64,000 nt of DNA from contig CAZFRR010000020.1 in assembly GCA_964521405.1 (NCBI GenBank), positions 3,100-67,099 of the forward strand, read 5' to 3'. The position numbers were made by a program, and so were the translations under genes. This DNA comes from SG8-41 sp964521405 (GTDB taxonomy: Bacteria; Pseudomonadota; Gammaproteobacteria; Burkholderiales; SG8-41). The notes beneath the pieces are model-generated. The model ran no database searches. It was not told where the DNA came from and worked only from the letters and a program-made list of their open reading frames with translations. This document shows, in pieces, positions 19,890 through 28,342 of this stretch. Within the stretch, counting starts at the first letter, position 1. Every line of letters starts with the position of its first letter.

Positions 19890-20375
19890 GTGTCGCTCAT
19901 CGTGGCCATGGCGAAAAACCGCGTGATCGGCGCCAACGGGGCGATCCCCTGGCACCTGCCCGAGGAGCTGAAGCGGTTCAAGCGCCTCACCCTGGGCCAC
20001 CACATCATCATGGGCCGCAAGACCTGGGAGTCGATCGGGCGCCCGCTGCCCGGCCGCAGCTCGGTGATCGTCTCGCGCCAGCGCGGCTACAGCGTGCCGG
20101 GCGCAAAGATCGCGCATTCGCTCGACGAGGCGGTCGCCGCCTGCGGCAATGACAGCGAAATCTTTGTGATCGGCGGGGCCGAGCTCTACGCTCAGGCGCT
20201 CCCGCGCGCGGGGCGTCTTTATCTCACGACCATTGATGCCGAAGTCGCGGGAGACACCCTCATGCCGGAATTCGATCTGGCCGGCTGGCGTGAAGTGTCT
20301 GCTTCGCCCTTCCCGGCCGACGCTCAGCACCAATACTCTTTCCGGTGCGTAGTTTACGAACGAGACCACCGATGA
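19890..20375 (+). CDS. folA: Dihydrofolate reductase
   Basis: FolA regenerates tetrahydrofolate after the ThyA reaction. Alignment of the N-terminus (VSLIVAMAKNRVIGANGAIPWHLPEEL) with known enzymes places the start at the GTG at 19890, giving 161 residues. Key features are PWHLPEELKRFK (glutamate in the active-site acid position), IIMGRKTWESIG, and VIGGAELY. The in-frame TTG at 19848 would add residues translated from repeat sequence. The GTG lies in the 3' arm of a 9-bp hairpin (19875-19897). The stop overlaps the next start as ATGA. Confidence 0.95.
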   Translation: MSLIVAMAKNRVIGANGAIPWHLPEELKRFKRLTLGHHIIMGRKTWESIGRPLPGRSSVIVSRQRGYSVPGAKIAHSLDEAVAACGNDSEIFVIGGAELYAQALPRAGRLYLTTIDAEVAGDTLMPEFDLAGWREVSASPFPADAQHQYSFRCVVYERDHR

Positions 20376-21163
20376 ACACGGCAGGTGTCACCCCCCTCGG
20401 TTCCTCTCCCCTTGCGCTCCAAGGGACGGGGGATGGGTTGACCCCTCCCCCTCAGAGGGAGGATTGGAGTGGGGGTGGCTGGAATAGCCGTTTCGGCGTT
20501 TATCTGCGTTTATCTGCGGTTGCATTGCTGCTTGCCTTGGGCTGCGCAGCCAGCGCTCAGGACCAGGTCAGCGTCGAAGACCTCAAGGTGCGCGCGGGCG
20601 CGGGCGACCGGTCCGCGACGCGCCAGCTCGCCGAGATGCACTATCTCGGCCGGGGCGGCGTCGAGCAGAACTTCAACGAGGCCGCCCGCTGGTACGAAAT
20701 TCTCGCCAAGCAGGGCGACGCGCGCGCGCAGACCAGCCTCGGCCTCATGTACGCGCGCGGCTACGGGGTCGCGAAGAACCTGGAGACCGCGCGCAAATGG
20801 TGGAGCTTCGCCGCCGCCCAGAACGATCCCGGCGCCCAGTTCAATCTCGGCGTGATCTATGCCAGCGGCGAGGGCGTTGCCCTGGATTACCCCCAGGCGG
20901 TGCAGTGGCTCAGTCGCGCGGCGCAACGCGGCCACATCCAGGCGCAGCACAACCTCGGCCTGCTCTACTACGAAGGCAAGGGCGTCGAGCGCGACCTGGT
21001 GCGCGCCTACTTCTGGGTCAAGGTCGCGGCGCTGCAGGGCGACGACGTATCACAGGAAACCTTGAAACTCGTCGGCCAGGGCATGAGCGCGGGCGAGGTG
21101 AGGCAGGCTGACAGCCAAGCCGACGAGTGGATGAAGAAGTACAAGAAGATCGTCGGCCAATAA
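20372..21163 (+). CDS. Exported Sel1-repeat protein
   Basis: A periplasmic protein with four or five Sel1-like TPR units (YLGRGGVEQNFNEAARWYE, YARGYGVAKNLETARKWWS, YASGEGVALDYPQAVQWLS, YYEGKGVERDLVRAYFWVK). The likely start is the ATG at 20372 overlapping the folA stop. That puts about 45 odd residues before the hydrophobic core LSAVALLLALGCAASAQ. Those residues are encoded by a palindromic element and a GCGTTTATCT repeat, so the true N-terminus is uncertain. The gene ends at a bidirectional terminator. Confidence 0.85.
   Translation: MNTAGVTPLGSSPLALQGTGDGLTPPPQREDWSGGGWNSRFGVYLRLSAVALLLALGCAASAQDQVSVEDLKVRAGAGDRSATRQLAEMHYLGRGGVEQNFNEAARWYEILAKQGDARAQTSLGLMYARGYGVAKNLETARKWWSFAAAQNDPGAQFNLGVIYASGEGVALDYPQAVQWLSRAAQRGHIQAQHNLGLLYYEGKGVERDLVRAYFWVKVAALQGDDVSQETLKLVGQGMSAGEVRQADSQADEWMKKYKKIVGQ
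20398..20520. repeat. C/G-rich palindromic element plus GCGTTTATCT decamers inside the Sel1 gene 5' end
   Basis: 20398-20480 is a stretch of opposed CCCCTC and GAGGGG words of the same type seen inside metG and dnaE and at 61500-61625. 20496-20520 carries two and a half copies of GCGTTTATCT, the decamer of 53391-53543. Together they are read in frame as the leader of the Sel1 protein. Confidence 0.75.
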
Positions 21164-21190
21164 AAAAGCGGGCGTCAGCCCGCTTTTTTA
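21162..21190. terminator. Bidirectional intrinsic terminator
   Basis: AAAAAAGCGGGC and GCCCGCTTTTTT form a perfect 12-bp stem with a GTCA loop. T-runs occur on both strands, so it can end the Sel1-gene transcript and the convergent decarboxylase transcript. Confidence 0.95.
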
Positions 21191-21205
21191 TTGGTGAAGA
21201 TCCGC

Positions 21206-22402
21206 CTAGATGACTCGCACTTCCGGCAGCGGGAAACCGTTGAAGTTGCTGGCGTAGGCGGTGGTGTAGGCCCCCGCGTTGGCAATGTAGATGAAATCGC
21301 CCTCGCGCAGGTCCTCGGGATACATCTCGTCCCGCATGCACACGTCCACCGAATCGCAGGTGGGCCCCGCCACGTTCCAGGGGATGAGTTTGCCATTGCG
21401 GTCGGTCTGCACGTCGTAGCGCAGGCCTTCGGTGGTCTCGATGACGCCGCCGAACACGCCGGCGTCCCAGTACATCCAGCGCTTGCCCGAGCGGGTCGCG
21501 GTGCCAACCACCCGGCAGACGAAGTAGCCGGCATCGGACACGAAGTAGCGGCCAGGCTCGGCCATCACCCGCACGTCCTGGGGCACGTCGCGCAGGGCGT
21601 GGTTCACCACCTCGGCGATCTTTTCGATCGAGGGGATGGGCTTGACGTGTCGCACCGGGTAGCCGCCGCCGATATTGAGCAGCCGCGGATTCAATCCAGC
21701 CAGGCGCATCTTCTTGAACACCCGCTTGGCGCTCTGGATGCCGACCCGCCAGTTTTCCGGGTTGCGGCATTGGGAGCCGACGTGGAAGGTCACCCCGGCA
21801 AGGTCGGCCTTCAACGCCGCCGCTTCGGCAATGACCCCGTCCACCTCGCCCGGCTTCATGCCGAACTTGCCGGCGAGCGGCCAGTCGCTGCCGACGTTGG
21901 GGGCCTCGATGCGGACGTAGAGCTTGGCATCGGGCTTGATGCTGTGGATCTTGCGCAGCTCCTCGAGGCTGTCCAGGACGAACCACTCGACGCCCTTGGC
22001 TGCGGCATACTCGATGTAAGCCCGCGACTTCATCGGGTTGCTGTAAAAGATCTCGGCGGCCGGCACCCCCAGCTCGAGCAGCATGTCGAGCTCGGCGATC
22101 GAGGCGATCTCGAAGCCGGTGCCCTCTTCGATCAACGCCTTGAGAACCCGGGGATCCGGATTGGCCTTGACCGCATAGTGCGGGTGGACCCGCGGCATGG
22201 CGGCCTTGAAGCGGCGGACCTTGGTGCGAACGATGCTGCTGTCTACCAGCAGGAAGGGCCGGGTATAGCCCTGCTTGAGCGCTTTGCGGACGTGCTTGAA
22301 GTCCAGGCGGACTTCGGGATGGGTATCGAAGAGTTGGGGCTGTTCGGTTTCGGGGGCGGGGGGCTGCGGGTTCTTGAGGGCGACAGGGCGCACGGACATC
22401 AA
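21206..22402 (-). CDS. Ornithine/lysine decarboxylase, fold type III
   Basis: A PLP enzyme of 398 residues in the alanine-racemase-fold decarboxylase family that makes putrescine or cadaverine. The PLP lysine is in HYAVKANPDPRV, the phosphate loop is GGGYPVRH, and the C-terminal active-site segment is GPTCDSVDV with the catalytic cysteine. The GAYTTAYASNFNGF ending is diagnostic. Ornithine and lysine specificity cannot be separated by eye. An AAGGAGAG site precedes the ATG, and a candidate promoter is at 22537-22564. Confidence 0.93.
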   Translation of the reverse strand: MMSVRPVALKNPQPPAPETEQPQLFDTHPEVRLDFKHVRKALKQGYTRPFLLVDSSIVRTKVRRFKAAMPRVHPHYAVKANPDPRVLKALIEEGTGFEIASIAELDMLLELGVPAAEIFYSNPMKSRAYIEYAAAKGVEWFVLDSLEELRKIHSIKPDAKLYVRIEAPNVGSDWPLAGKFGMKPGEVDGVIAEAAALKADLAGVTFHVGSQCRNPENWRVGIQSAKRVFKKMRLAGLNPRLLNIGGGYPVRHVKPIPSIEKIAEVVNHALRDVPQDVRVMAEPGRYFVSDAGYFVCRVVGTATRSGKRWMYWDAGVFGGVIETTEGLRYDVQTDRNGKLIPWNVAGPTCDSVDVCMRDEMYPEDLREGDFIYIANAGAYTTAYASNFNGFPLPEVRVI

Positions 22403-22866
22403 TACTCTCCTTGAGACCTAGGTTTCCGGTACGTCTAGAACCACGACTTCCGCCGCCAGGCGGCTCTTGCTTGCCATCGTCATGCTGTCCGCCTTCAATC
22501 TCTCGTCCGCGTCACAAAATTGTAAAACTTCAGCGAATTATAGGAGTGCGGTACCAGGAAGCAAGCATTTCTTCAAATTTTTCCAAAAAATCCCGAGTGC
22601 GCGTGTCGTGTACGCAACGGTCGGGAAGCCGTCGGTGGCGGCAAATCGGCGCCGGAAAGCTGGCGGCGGAGGCGAGAGAGGAGAAACAAACTCGAGACGG
22701 TTGATGAGTGCAGGATGATGGGAAATGGAATCCGAACACGACGTAATCCCGACTTCGATATTCAGTCAGCTGCCGGTCAGCCGGTCATTGAGTGGCGGCA
22801 TTCAGGCCGTCCGCTCCAATGGCCGGAGATAAACCGGCGTGAAGCGTCCGGGTTTATCAGGATTTA
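22403..22866. other. 464-base gap between dcd and the decarboxylase gene
   Basis: No credible gene was found here; short frames lack family signals. It contains the promoter candidate at 22537-22564 and, near 22830-22870, a stretch of GGATAAACCGG and GGTTTATCAGG words resembling a degenerate inverted repeat pair next to the dcd stop. Confidence 0.5.
22537..22564 (-). promoter_or_regulatory. Candidate promoter of the decarboxylase gene
   Basis: On the minus strand TTGCTT (22559-22564), a 16-base spacer and a perfect TATAAT (22537-22542) are followed by TCGCTG. The same TATAATTCGCTG string occurs upstream of dcd (23488-23493). The 5' leader would be about 130 bases. Confidence 0.55.
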
Positions 22867-23439
22867 TCAGACTTTCGGCGGCGTGACGCCCACCTGCCCC
22901 TGGTACTTGCCGCCCCGGTCCTTATAGGAAGTCTCGCAGACATCCTCCGCCAGGGCCTCGATGAAGATGACCTGCGCGACCCCCTCGTTGGCGTAGATCT
23001 TGGCCGGGAGGGGGGTGGTATTCGAGAATTCCAGCGTCACGTAACCCTCCCACTCCGGCTCCAGGGGAGTGACGTTGACTATGATCCCGCAGCGGGCATA
23101 CGTGCTCTTTCCCAGGCAGATGGTGAGCACGTTGCGGGGGATGCGGAAGTATTCGACCGTCCGGGCCAGCGCGAAGGAGTTGGGCGGGATGATGCAGACG
23201 TCGCTCTTCAGGTCGACGAACGAGTTCGGGTCGAAGTTCTTAGGGTCGACGATGGTGCTGTTCAAGTTGGTGAAGAGCTTGAATTCGTCCGAGCAGCGAA
23301 TGTCGTAGCCGTAGCTCGAGGTGCCGTAGGAAACCACCTTCCTGCCCTTCACCTCCTTGATCTGGTTGGGCTCGAAGGGCTCGATCATGCGGGCTTCGCG
23401 CGCCATGCGGCGGATCCAGCGGTCCGATTTTATTGACAT
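22867..23439 (-). CDS. dcd: dCTP deaminase
   Basis: Dcd deaminates dCTP to dUTP, supplying dUMP for ThyA. The 190-residue trimeric enzyme has normal length. The active-site elements are GKSTYARCGIIVNVTP (serine and arginine) and the catalytic glutamate in YVTLEFSN. The N-terminus SIKSDRWIRRMAREARMIEPF is typical. It lies between mrp and the decarboxylase gene on the minus strand, with its own -10-like box. Confidence 0.97.
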   Translation of the reverse strand: MSIKSDRWIRRMAREARMIEPFEPNQIKEVKGRKVVSYGTSSYGYDIRCSDEFKLFTNLNSTIVDPKNFDPNSFVDLKSDVCIIPPNSFALARTVEYFRIPRNVLTICLGKSTYARCGIIVNVTPLEPEWEGYVTLEFSNTTPLPAKIYANEGVAQVIFIEALAEDVCETSYKDRGGKYQGQVGVTPPKV

Positions 23440-23487
23440 CGGTATAAAGAGTTAAAAATTGAGTGTCGAGTCTGTCAGCAGCAGCGA

Positions 23488-23493
23488 ATTATA
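23488..23493 (-). promoter_or_regulatory. -10 box upstream of dcd
   Basis: A perfect minus-strand TATAAT followed by TCGCTG, about 50 bases upstream of the dcd start. The -35 region (around GTTCGT, 17 bases upstream) is weak. Confidence 0.45.
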
Positions 23494-23622
23494 AGCCGCC
23501 TGAGACCCGCACGAACTCCCTGTCCGTCGGAAATCTTGTGCTGAGGCGAGCGTTGAGCGGCGCCTACGGATGGTCCGCTCGAACGCGAGCAGACCGCGGC
23601 TGCGCGAGAGCGTCTGCCCCGG

Positions 23623-24711
23623 TCAGGTGTTCTGGACGACGATCTTGGGGAACGCCGCGGTGTGGTCCTGGGCCTTCTCGGCGATCTTGACCGCGATGCG
23701 GCGCGCGATTCTCTTGTAGAGCTGCGCCACCTTGCCGTCGGGGTCGGCAACGACGGTCGGCTTGCCGGAATCCGCCTGCTCGCGGATCTGGATATCGAGC
23801 GGCAGCGACCCCAGCAACTCGATGTTGTAATCCTTGCCCATCCGCTCCCCGCCCCCTTCACCGAAGATGTGCTCCTCGTGGCCGCACTTCGAGCACACGT
23901 GCGTGCTCATGTTCTCGACGATGCCGAGGATCGGGATGCCAACCTTCTCGAACATCTTGAGCCCCTTGCGGGCGTCCAACAGGGCGATGTCCTGGGGCGT
24001 GGTGACGATGACGGCGCCGGTCACCGGCACGCGCTGCGCCAGCGTCAGCTGGATGTCCCCCGTGCCCGGCGGCAGGTCCACGACCAGGTAGTCCACGACC
24101 CGCCACTGCGTTTCGTTCAGCAGCTGTTCCAGCGCCTGGGTCACCATCGGGCCGCGCCAGACCATCGGCGTCTCCACGTCGATCAGGAAACCGATGGACA
24201 TGGCCTGCAGGCCGTGGCCTTCCATGGGCTGCAGGGTCTTGCCGTCGCGCGACTCGGGCCGGCCGCGGATGCCGAGCATGGTGGGCTGGGAGGGGCCGTA
24301 GATGTCGGCGTCCAGCACTGCAACCGATGCGCCTTCGGCAGCGAGCCCGAGCGCCAGGTTCACCGCCACCGTGCTCTTCCCCACGCCGCCCTTGCCGGAA
24401 GCCACCGCGATGATGTTCTTGATGCCGGGCACCAGCTTCACGCCGCGCTGGACCGCGTGCGGGACGATTTTTATCTGCACGCTCACGTTCACGCTGCCGA
24501 CGCCCGCAATGTCCTTAAGCGCCCTGGTCACATCCGCGCGGATCGGCTCGACCTGGGTCTTGCCGGGATAGCCCAGCAGGATTTCCACCGACACCTTGTC
24601 GCCTTCCACCTTGAGATTGCGCGCCGACTTGGTGGAAACGTAGTCCTTATGGGTGTTGGGATCGATCAGGTTCTTCAGCGCTTCCTGAACCTGCTGCTCG
24701 GTCACTGCCAT
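23623..24711 (-). CDS. apbC: Iron-sulfur cluster carrier ATPase (Mrp/ApbC)
   Basis: A soluble P-loop ATPase that carries and delivers [4Fe-4S] clusters. The 362-residue protein has an N-terminal DUF59/MIP18-like domain (1-90), a deviant Walker A (SGKGGVGKST, near residue 110), DADIYGPSQPTM, and the cluster-binding pair CSKC near residue 275. It is divergent from metG, the usual arrangement in proteobacteria. Confidence 0.97.
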   Translation of the reverse strand: MAVTEQQVQEALKNLIDPNTHKDYVSTKSARNLKVEGDKVSVEILLGYPGKTQVEPIRADVTRALKDIAGVGSVNVSVQIKIVPHAVQRGVKLVPGIKNIIAVASGKGGVGKSTVAVNLALGLAAEGASVAVLDADIYGPSQPTMLGIRGRPESRDGKTLQPMEGHGLQAMSIGFLIDVETPMVWRGPMVTQALEQLLNETQWRVVDYLVVDLPPGTGDIQLTLAQRVPVTGAVIVTTPQDIALLDARKGLKMFEKVGIPILGIVENMSTHVCSKCGHEEHIFGEGGGERMGKDYNIELLGSLPLDIQIREQADSGKPTVVADPDGKVAQLYKRIARRIAVKIAEKAQDHTAAFPKIVVQNT

Positions 24712-24815
24712 GGTTTCCTGCCCCGTTTTAAGTGTAGGGCGCGATTCTAGTCGATTCGGCCCGCCGCGCCTATCAAGAACGCGCTAAACCCTTCTGGCGG
24801 CAAGGATTTATCGGT

Positions 24816-24831
24816 TACAATCCAGCGCTTA
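24816..24831 (+). promoter_or_regulatory. -10 element giving a very short metG leader
   Basis: TACAAT (24816-24821) ends 9 bases before the metG ATG, so transcription should start only 2-4 bases upstream of the start codon. No ribosome binding site fits in that leader. The spacing argues for an essentially leaderless metG message. Confidence 0.4.
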
Positions 24832-26924
24832 TGACACGCAGGATTTTCGTCACGACGGCCCTCCCCTACGCGAATGGGCCGTTCCACATCGGCCACATCA
24901 TGGAGTACATCCAGGCCGATATCTGGGTGCGCTTCCAGCGCATGCAGGTGGAAAAGGACGGGTTACCCCGTGAGGTGCACTTCATCGGCGCCGACGACGC
25001 GCACGGCGCGCCGATCATGCTGGCCGCGGAGAAGGCCGGGAAATCGCCCGAGGCATTCATCGCCGAGGTCGCAAAGGGACGCAAGCAGTATCTCGACGGC
25101 TTCCACATCGAGCACGACAACTGGCATTCGACCCACTCGAAAGAGAACACCGAGCTCTCGCAAGATCTCTACCGCCGACTCAAGACGAAGGGGCTTATTT
25201 ATTCGAAGACGATCGAGCAATTCTTCGACCCGGTCAAAGGGATGTTCCTCGCCGACCGTTACATCAAGGGCGAGTGCCCCAACTGCGGCGCGAAAGACCA
25301 GTACGGAGACGCCTGCGAGAATTGCAGCTCGGTTTATTCGCCCACGAAGCTGAAGAACCCCTACTCGACGCTGTCGGGGGCCACGCCGGTGATGAAATCA
25401 TCGGAGCATTACTTCTTCAGGCTCTCGGACCCGAAGTGCAAAGAGTTCCTGCGCGAGTGGGTCCACCAGCCGGGGCGGTTGCAGTCTCAAGTCGCCAACA
25501 AGGCGAAGGAATGGCTGGAAGGCGAGGACGAGAAGACGCTCGCCGACTGGGACATCTCGCGCGACCCGCCTTATTTCGGCATCCGGGTCCCGGATATCCA
25601 GGAGGAAAAGTATTTGTACGTCTGGCTGGACGCCCCGATCGGCTATTTCGCGAGCCTGAAGCACTATTGCGACCGCAAGGGCATCGATTTCCGCGCCATC
25701 GTGAAGCCCGGCAGCGACACCGAGATGGTCCATTTCATCGGCAAGGACATCATCTACTTCCACACGCTGTTCTGGCCGGCGATGCTCGAATTCTCCGGCC
25801 ACTACAAGACGCCGGACCAGGTCAACGTGCACGGCTTCATCGGCGTGTCGGGCGAGAAGATGTCCAAGTCGCGCGGCACCGGCATCGACCCGCTGCGCTA
25901 CCTCAAGCTCGGCATGAACCCCGAGTGGCTGCGCTACTACATCGCCGCCAAGTTGAACGCCAATGTCGAGGACCTGGATTTCAATCCCGATGACTTCATG
26001 GCGCGGGTCAATAGCGACTTGATCGGAAAATACGTCAATATCGCGAGCCGGGCGGCCGGGTTCATCTCCAGGACGTTTGACGGGAAGCTCCATAAGTTCC
26101 CGGCCGGCCGAATCAATCCACAATCCAGCTGGGCCGCGGCAGTTGGATCGGAAGGCGCGATCGCCGAGGCCTATGAAACGCGCGAATTCGGCAAAGTCAT
26201 CCGCGAAGTCATGCGTGTCGCAGATATCGCGAATCAACGCTTCGACCAGAAAAAGCCCTGGGAACTGGCGAAAGGCACGGGCGAGCAACTGGAGGAACTG
26301 CACCGGGTATGCACTGAAGCGCTTGATGCATTCTTCGTCCTGACGGTCTATCTCGCGCCTATTCTTCCGGCTGTTGCAGCAACGGTTGCCAGGGAACTAT
26401 TCGGGCTCGAACGCGAGTTAACATTCGAAGATTGCAAGTTTCGGCCGGACAGCATTCGTCCGTACCGGCACCTCATGACCCGCGTCGACGAGAAGCAGCT
26501 CGATGCACTGTTCGAAATCGAAAAGGAACCAACGATGACATCTACCCCCCCATCCCAGCCTTCCCCCGCCGGGGGGGAAGGAGCGGTCGGTGGCGCCCCG
26601 CAAATCACGATTGATGACTTCAATAAGCTGGATTTGCGGATCGCCAGAATAGTGACGGCCGAACCGATCGAGGGCGCGGACAAGCTGCTCAAGCTCACGC
26701 TCGATGTCGGAAGCGGAACAAAGACCGTGTTCGCCGGCATTAAGTCGGCTTATGATCCCGAAAAGCTCAAAGGGAGGCTCACGGTCGTGGTCGCCAACCT
26801 CGCCCCGCGCAAGATGAAGTTCGGCGTCTCTGAGGGCATGGTGCTCGCCGCTTCCGGCGACAGCCCGGGGATCTTTCTGTTGAGCCCGGACTCCGGCGCC
26901 GAACCCGGAATGCGTGTGAAATAA
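24831..26924 (+). CDS. metG: Methionyl-tRNA synthetase
   Basis: MetG charges tRNA-Met. The 697-residue protein has the class I motifs HIGH (residues 18-21) and KMSKSRGTG, and a zinc knuckle with two CxxC pairs (CPNCGAK, CENCSS). An anticodon-binding domain and a C-terminal Trbp111-like domain (TIDDFNKLDLRIARI onward) follow. The linker between the last two domains holds about 20 proline/glycine-rich residues (571-591) encoded by a palindromic element, an in-frame insertion. Confidence 0.98.
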   Translation: MTRRIFVTTALPYANGPFHIGHIMEYIQADIWVRFQRMQVEKDGLPREVHFIGADDAHGAPIMLAAEKAGKSPEAFIAEVAKGRKQYLDGFHIEHDNWHSTHSKENTELSQDLYRRLKTKGLIYSKTIEQFFDPVKGMFLADRYIKGECPNCGAKDQYGDACENCSSVYSPTKLKNPYSTLSGATPVMKSSEHYFFRLSDPKCKEFLREWVHQPGRLQSQVANKAKEWLEGEDEKTLADWDISRDPPYFGIRVPDIQEEKYLYVWLDAPIGYFASLKHYCDRKGIDFRAIVKPGSDTEMVHFIGKDIIYFHTLFWPAMLEFSGHYKTPDQVNVHGFIGVSGEKMSKSRGTGIDPLRYLKLGMNPEWLRYYIAAKLNANVEDLDFNPDDFMARVNSDLIGKYVNIASRAAGFISRTFDGKLHKFPAGRINPQSSWAAAVGSEGAIAEAYETREFGKVIREVMRVADIANQRFDQKKPWELAKGTGEQLEELHRVCTEALDAFFVLTVYLAPILPAVAATVARELFGLERELTFEDCKFRPDSIRPYRHLMTRVDEKQLDALFEIEKEPTMTSTPPSQPSPAGGEGAVGGAPQITIDDFNKLDLRIARIVTAEPIEGADKLLKLTLDVGSGTKTVFAGIKSAYDPEKLKGRLTVVVANLAPRKMKFGVSEGMVLAASGDSPGIFLLSPDSGAEPGMRVK
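26541..26600. repeat. Palindromic C/G element inserted in frame in metG
   Basis: Opposed CCTTCCCCC and GGGGGAAGG words form a stem at about 26559-26581. The element is read as a Pro-Ser-Pro-Ala-Gly-Gly-Glu-Gly linker between the anticodon-binding and C-terminal tRNA-binding domains. Closely similar words occur in dnaE (45975-46030). Confidence 0.8.
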
Positions 26925-26925
26925 T

Positions 26926-27066
26926 CAGCCACCGAGATCACAGAGAACACAGAGGATGCAAAATCAATTTTCCAATCGGGCTATTTCTCGTTTTTTCTCT
27001 GTGAACTCCCTGTCCTCTGTGGCTGGATGGGGTTTTTGTCGGCGTTCATCGGCGTTCATCGGCGGC
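26926..27066. repeat. ACACAGAG element (inverted arms) followed by a GCGTTCATCG array
   Basis: The left arm (26926-26957) is GCCACCGAGATCACAGAGAA plus related units. The right arm (26993-27030) is its opposite, ending CCTCTGTGGCTGG. Immediately after, 27036-27066 has three GGCGTTCATC words ending CGGCGGC. It lies directly upstream of the cyclase gene. Confidence 0.8.
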
Positions 27067-27085
27067 TAATTACAGCTCTTAACCC

Positions 27086-28342
27086 ATGCAAGCCACCAAC
27101 AACCGCACCCTGATCTGCAGCGTCGTGTTTCTCGACATCGTCGGCTATTCGAAGAAGCCGGTGTCCGAGCAGATCCAGATCAAGGAGCGGCTGAACGAGC
27201 TGCTGACCGAGGCGCTCAAGAATGTCGCGGTCAACGACCGCATCATCCTCGACACCGGCGACGGCGCCGCGCTCTCCTTCATCGGCGACCCGGAAGATGC
27301 GCTCTTCGTGAGCCTCACGCTGCGCGACGCGCTCGCCGGCCCGCAACCCGAGGGCCCGGAGATGAAGGTGCGCATCGGCATCAACCTCGGCCCGGTCAAG
27401 CTGGTGAAGGACATCAACGGGCACCCCAACATCATCGGCGACGGCATCAACGTCGCGCAGCGCGTCATGAGCTTTGCCGGGCCGGGGGAGGTCCTCGTGT
27501 CGCGCTCCTACTACGAGGTGGTGTCCTGCATGTCCGAGGAGTACGTGAAGCTCTTCCATTACGGGGGCTCGCGCACCGACAAGCACGTGCGCGAGCACGA
27601 GGTCTACGCGGTGCTGGCCTCCGGTGAAACGCTGCAACGGGTTGCCGCCGCCACGGACACCCGGTTGAAAAAGAAGTCCCCCGACCACAGCGGGGCCGTC
27701 GTGATCGACAAGCTGTCCCAGTCCGCTTCTTACGTCACGACCAATCTGCGCCGCAAGCCGCGGCTCGGCACCGCGTTTGCCGTTATCGCCATACTCGCTG
27801 TTGCGGTCGGGTTGCGGGCGAACCGCCAGCCGCCCGCACCCGTGGCAAAAACCTCCCCGCCAACCAGAGTCACCGCGGCGCCGACACCCGCCCCGGCGAA
27901 GCCGGCCGCCAAGGAGACTGCCAAGTCTCCGGCCGTCGAAAAATCCGCTGCGACGCCGGCCCGGGAAAAAGCGCCAGCCGTGCAGGCAAAGAAACCGCCG
28001 AGCGCCCCTCCCGCTGCCACAGCAGCCAAACCTCCCGTTACGGCAGCCCCTGCAGCCAGATCCGGGTCCGAGGCGAAACCGTCCACGTCGGGCGGTAGCG
28101 GCACGTTGTTGTTCACCATCAGGCCGTGGGGCGAGATCTATGTCGATGGCAGGCACGAGGGCGACGTGCCCCCCGTGTACGAGTTACGCATCGCCGCGGG
28201 CCGGCACCGGCTGGAAATCCGGCACCCCGAGTTCCCCCCGTATATCCAGACGGTGGATGTCAGCCCTGGAGCGAAGATTCAAATCCGGCACCAGTTCCAG
28301 CCCAAAGCACAACCGATTCCGATCCCTCTGCCATGGAAATGA
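27086..28342 (+). CDS. Class III nucleotide cyclase domain protein with PEGA domain
   Basis: A 418-residue signalling protein. Residues 1-175 form a class III adenylate/guanylate cyclase fold: metal aspartates in VVFLDIVGYS and LDTGDGAAL, and the nucleotide region GDGINVAQRV. One transmembrane helix lies near residues 228-245. A long Ala/Pro/Lys linker leads to a C-terminal PEGA-like domain (GEIYVDGRHEGDVPP, ELRIAAGRHRLEI). The cyclase would be cytoplasmic and PEGA periplasmic. Activity is not proven. It overlaps the kinase gene by 10 bases. Confidence 0.88.
   Translation: MQATNNRTLICSVVFLDIVGYSKKPVSEQIQIKERLNELLTEALKNVAVNDRIILDTGDGAALSFIGDPEDALFVSLTLRDALAGPQPEGPEMKVRIGINLGPVKLVKDINGHPNIIGDGINVAQRVMSFAGPGEVLVSRSYYEVVSCMSEEYVKLFHYGGSRTDKHVREHEVYAVLASGETLQRVAAATDTRLKKKSPDHSGAVVIDKLSQSASYVTTNLRRKPRLGTAFAVIAILAVAVGLRANRQPPAPVAKTSPPTRVTAAPTPAPAKPAAKETAKSPAVEKSAATPAREKAPAVQAKKPPSAPPAATAAKPPVTAAPAARSGSEAKPSTSGGSGTLLFTIRPWGEIYVDGRHEGDVPPVYELRIAAGRHRLEIRHPEFPPYIQTVDVSPGAKIQIRHQFQPKAQPIPIPLPWK

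Noticed and set aside
18956..20020. A 354-codon minus-strand frame opposite thyA and folA
   Set aside because: It reads through repeats and the antisense of two clear genes; no family was recognised.
28126..28332. 69-codon upstream extension of the Ser/Thr kinase
   Set aside because: It lies in another frame within the PEGA domain of the preceding gene; the kinase fold begins at the ATG at 28333.
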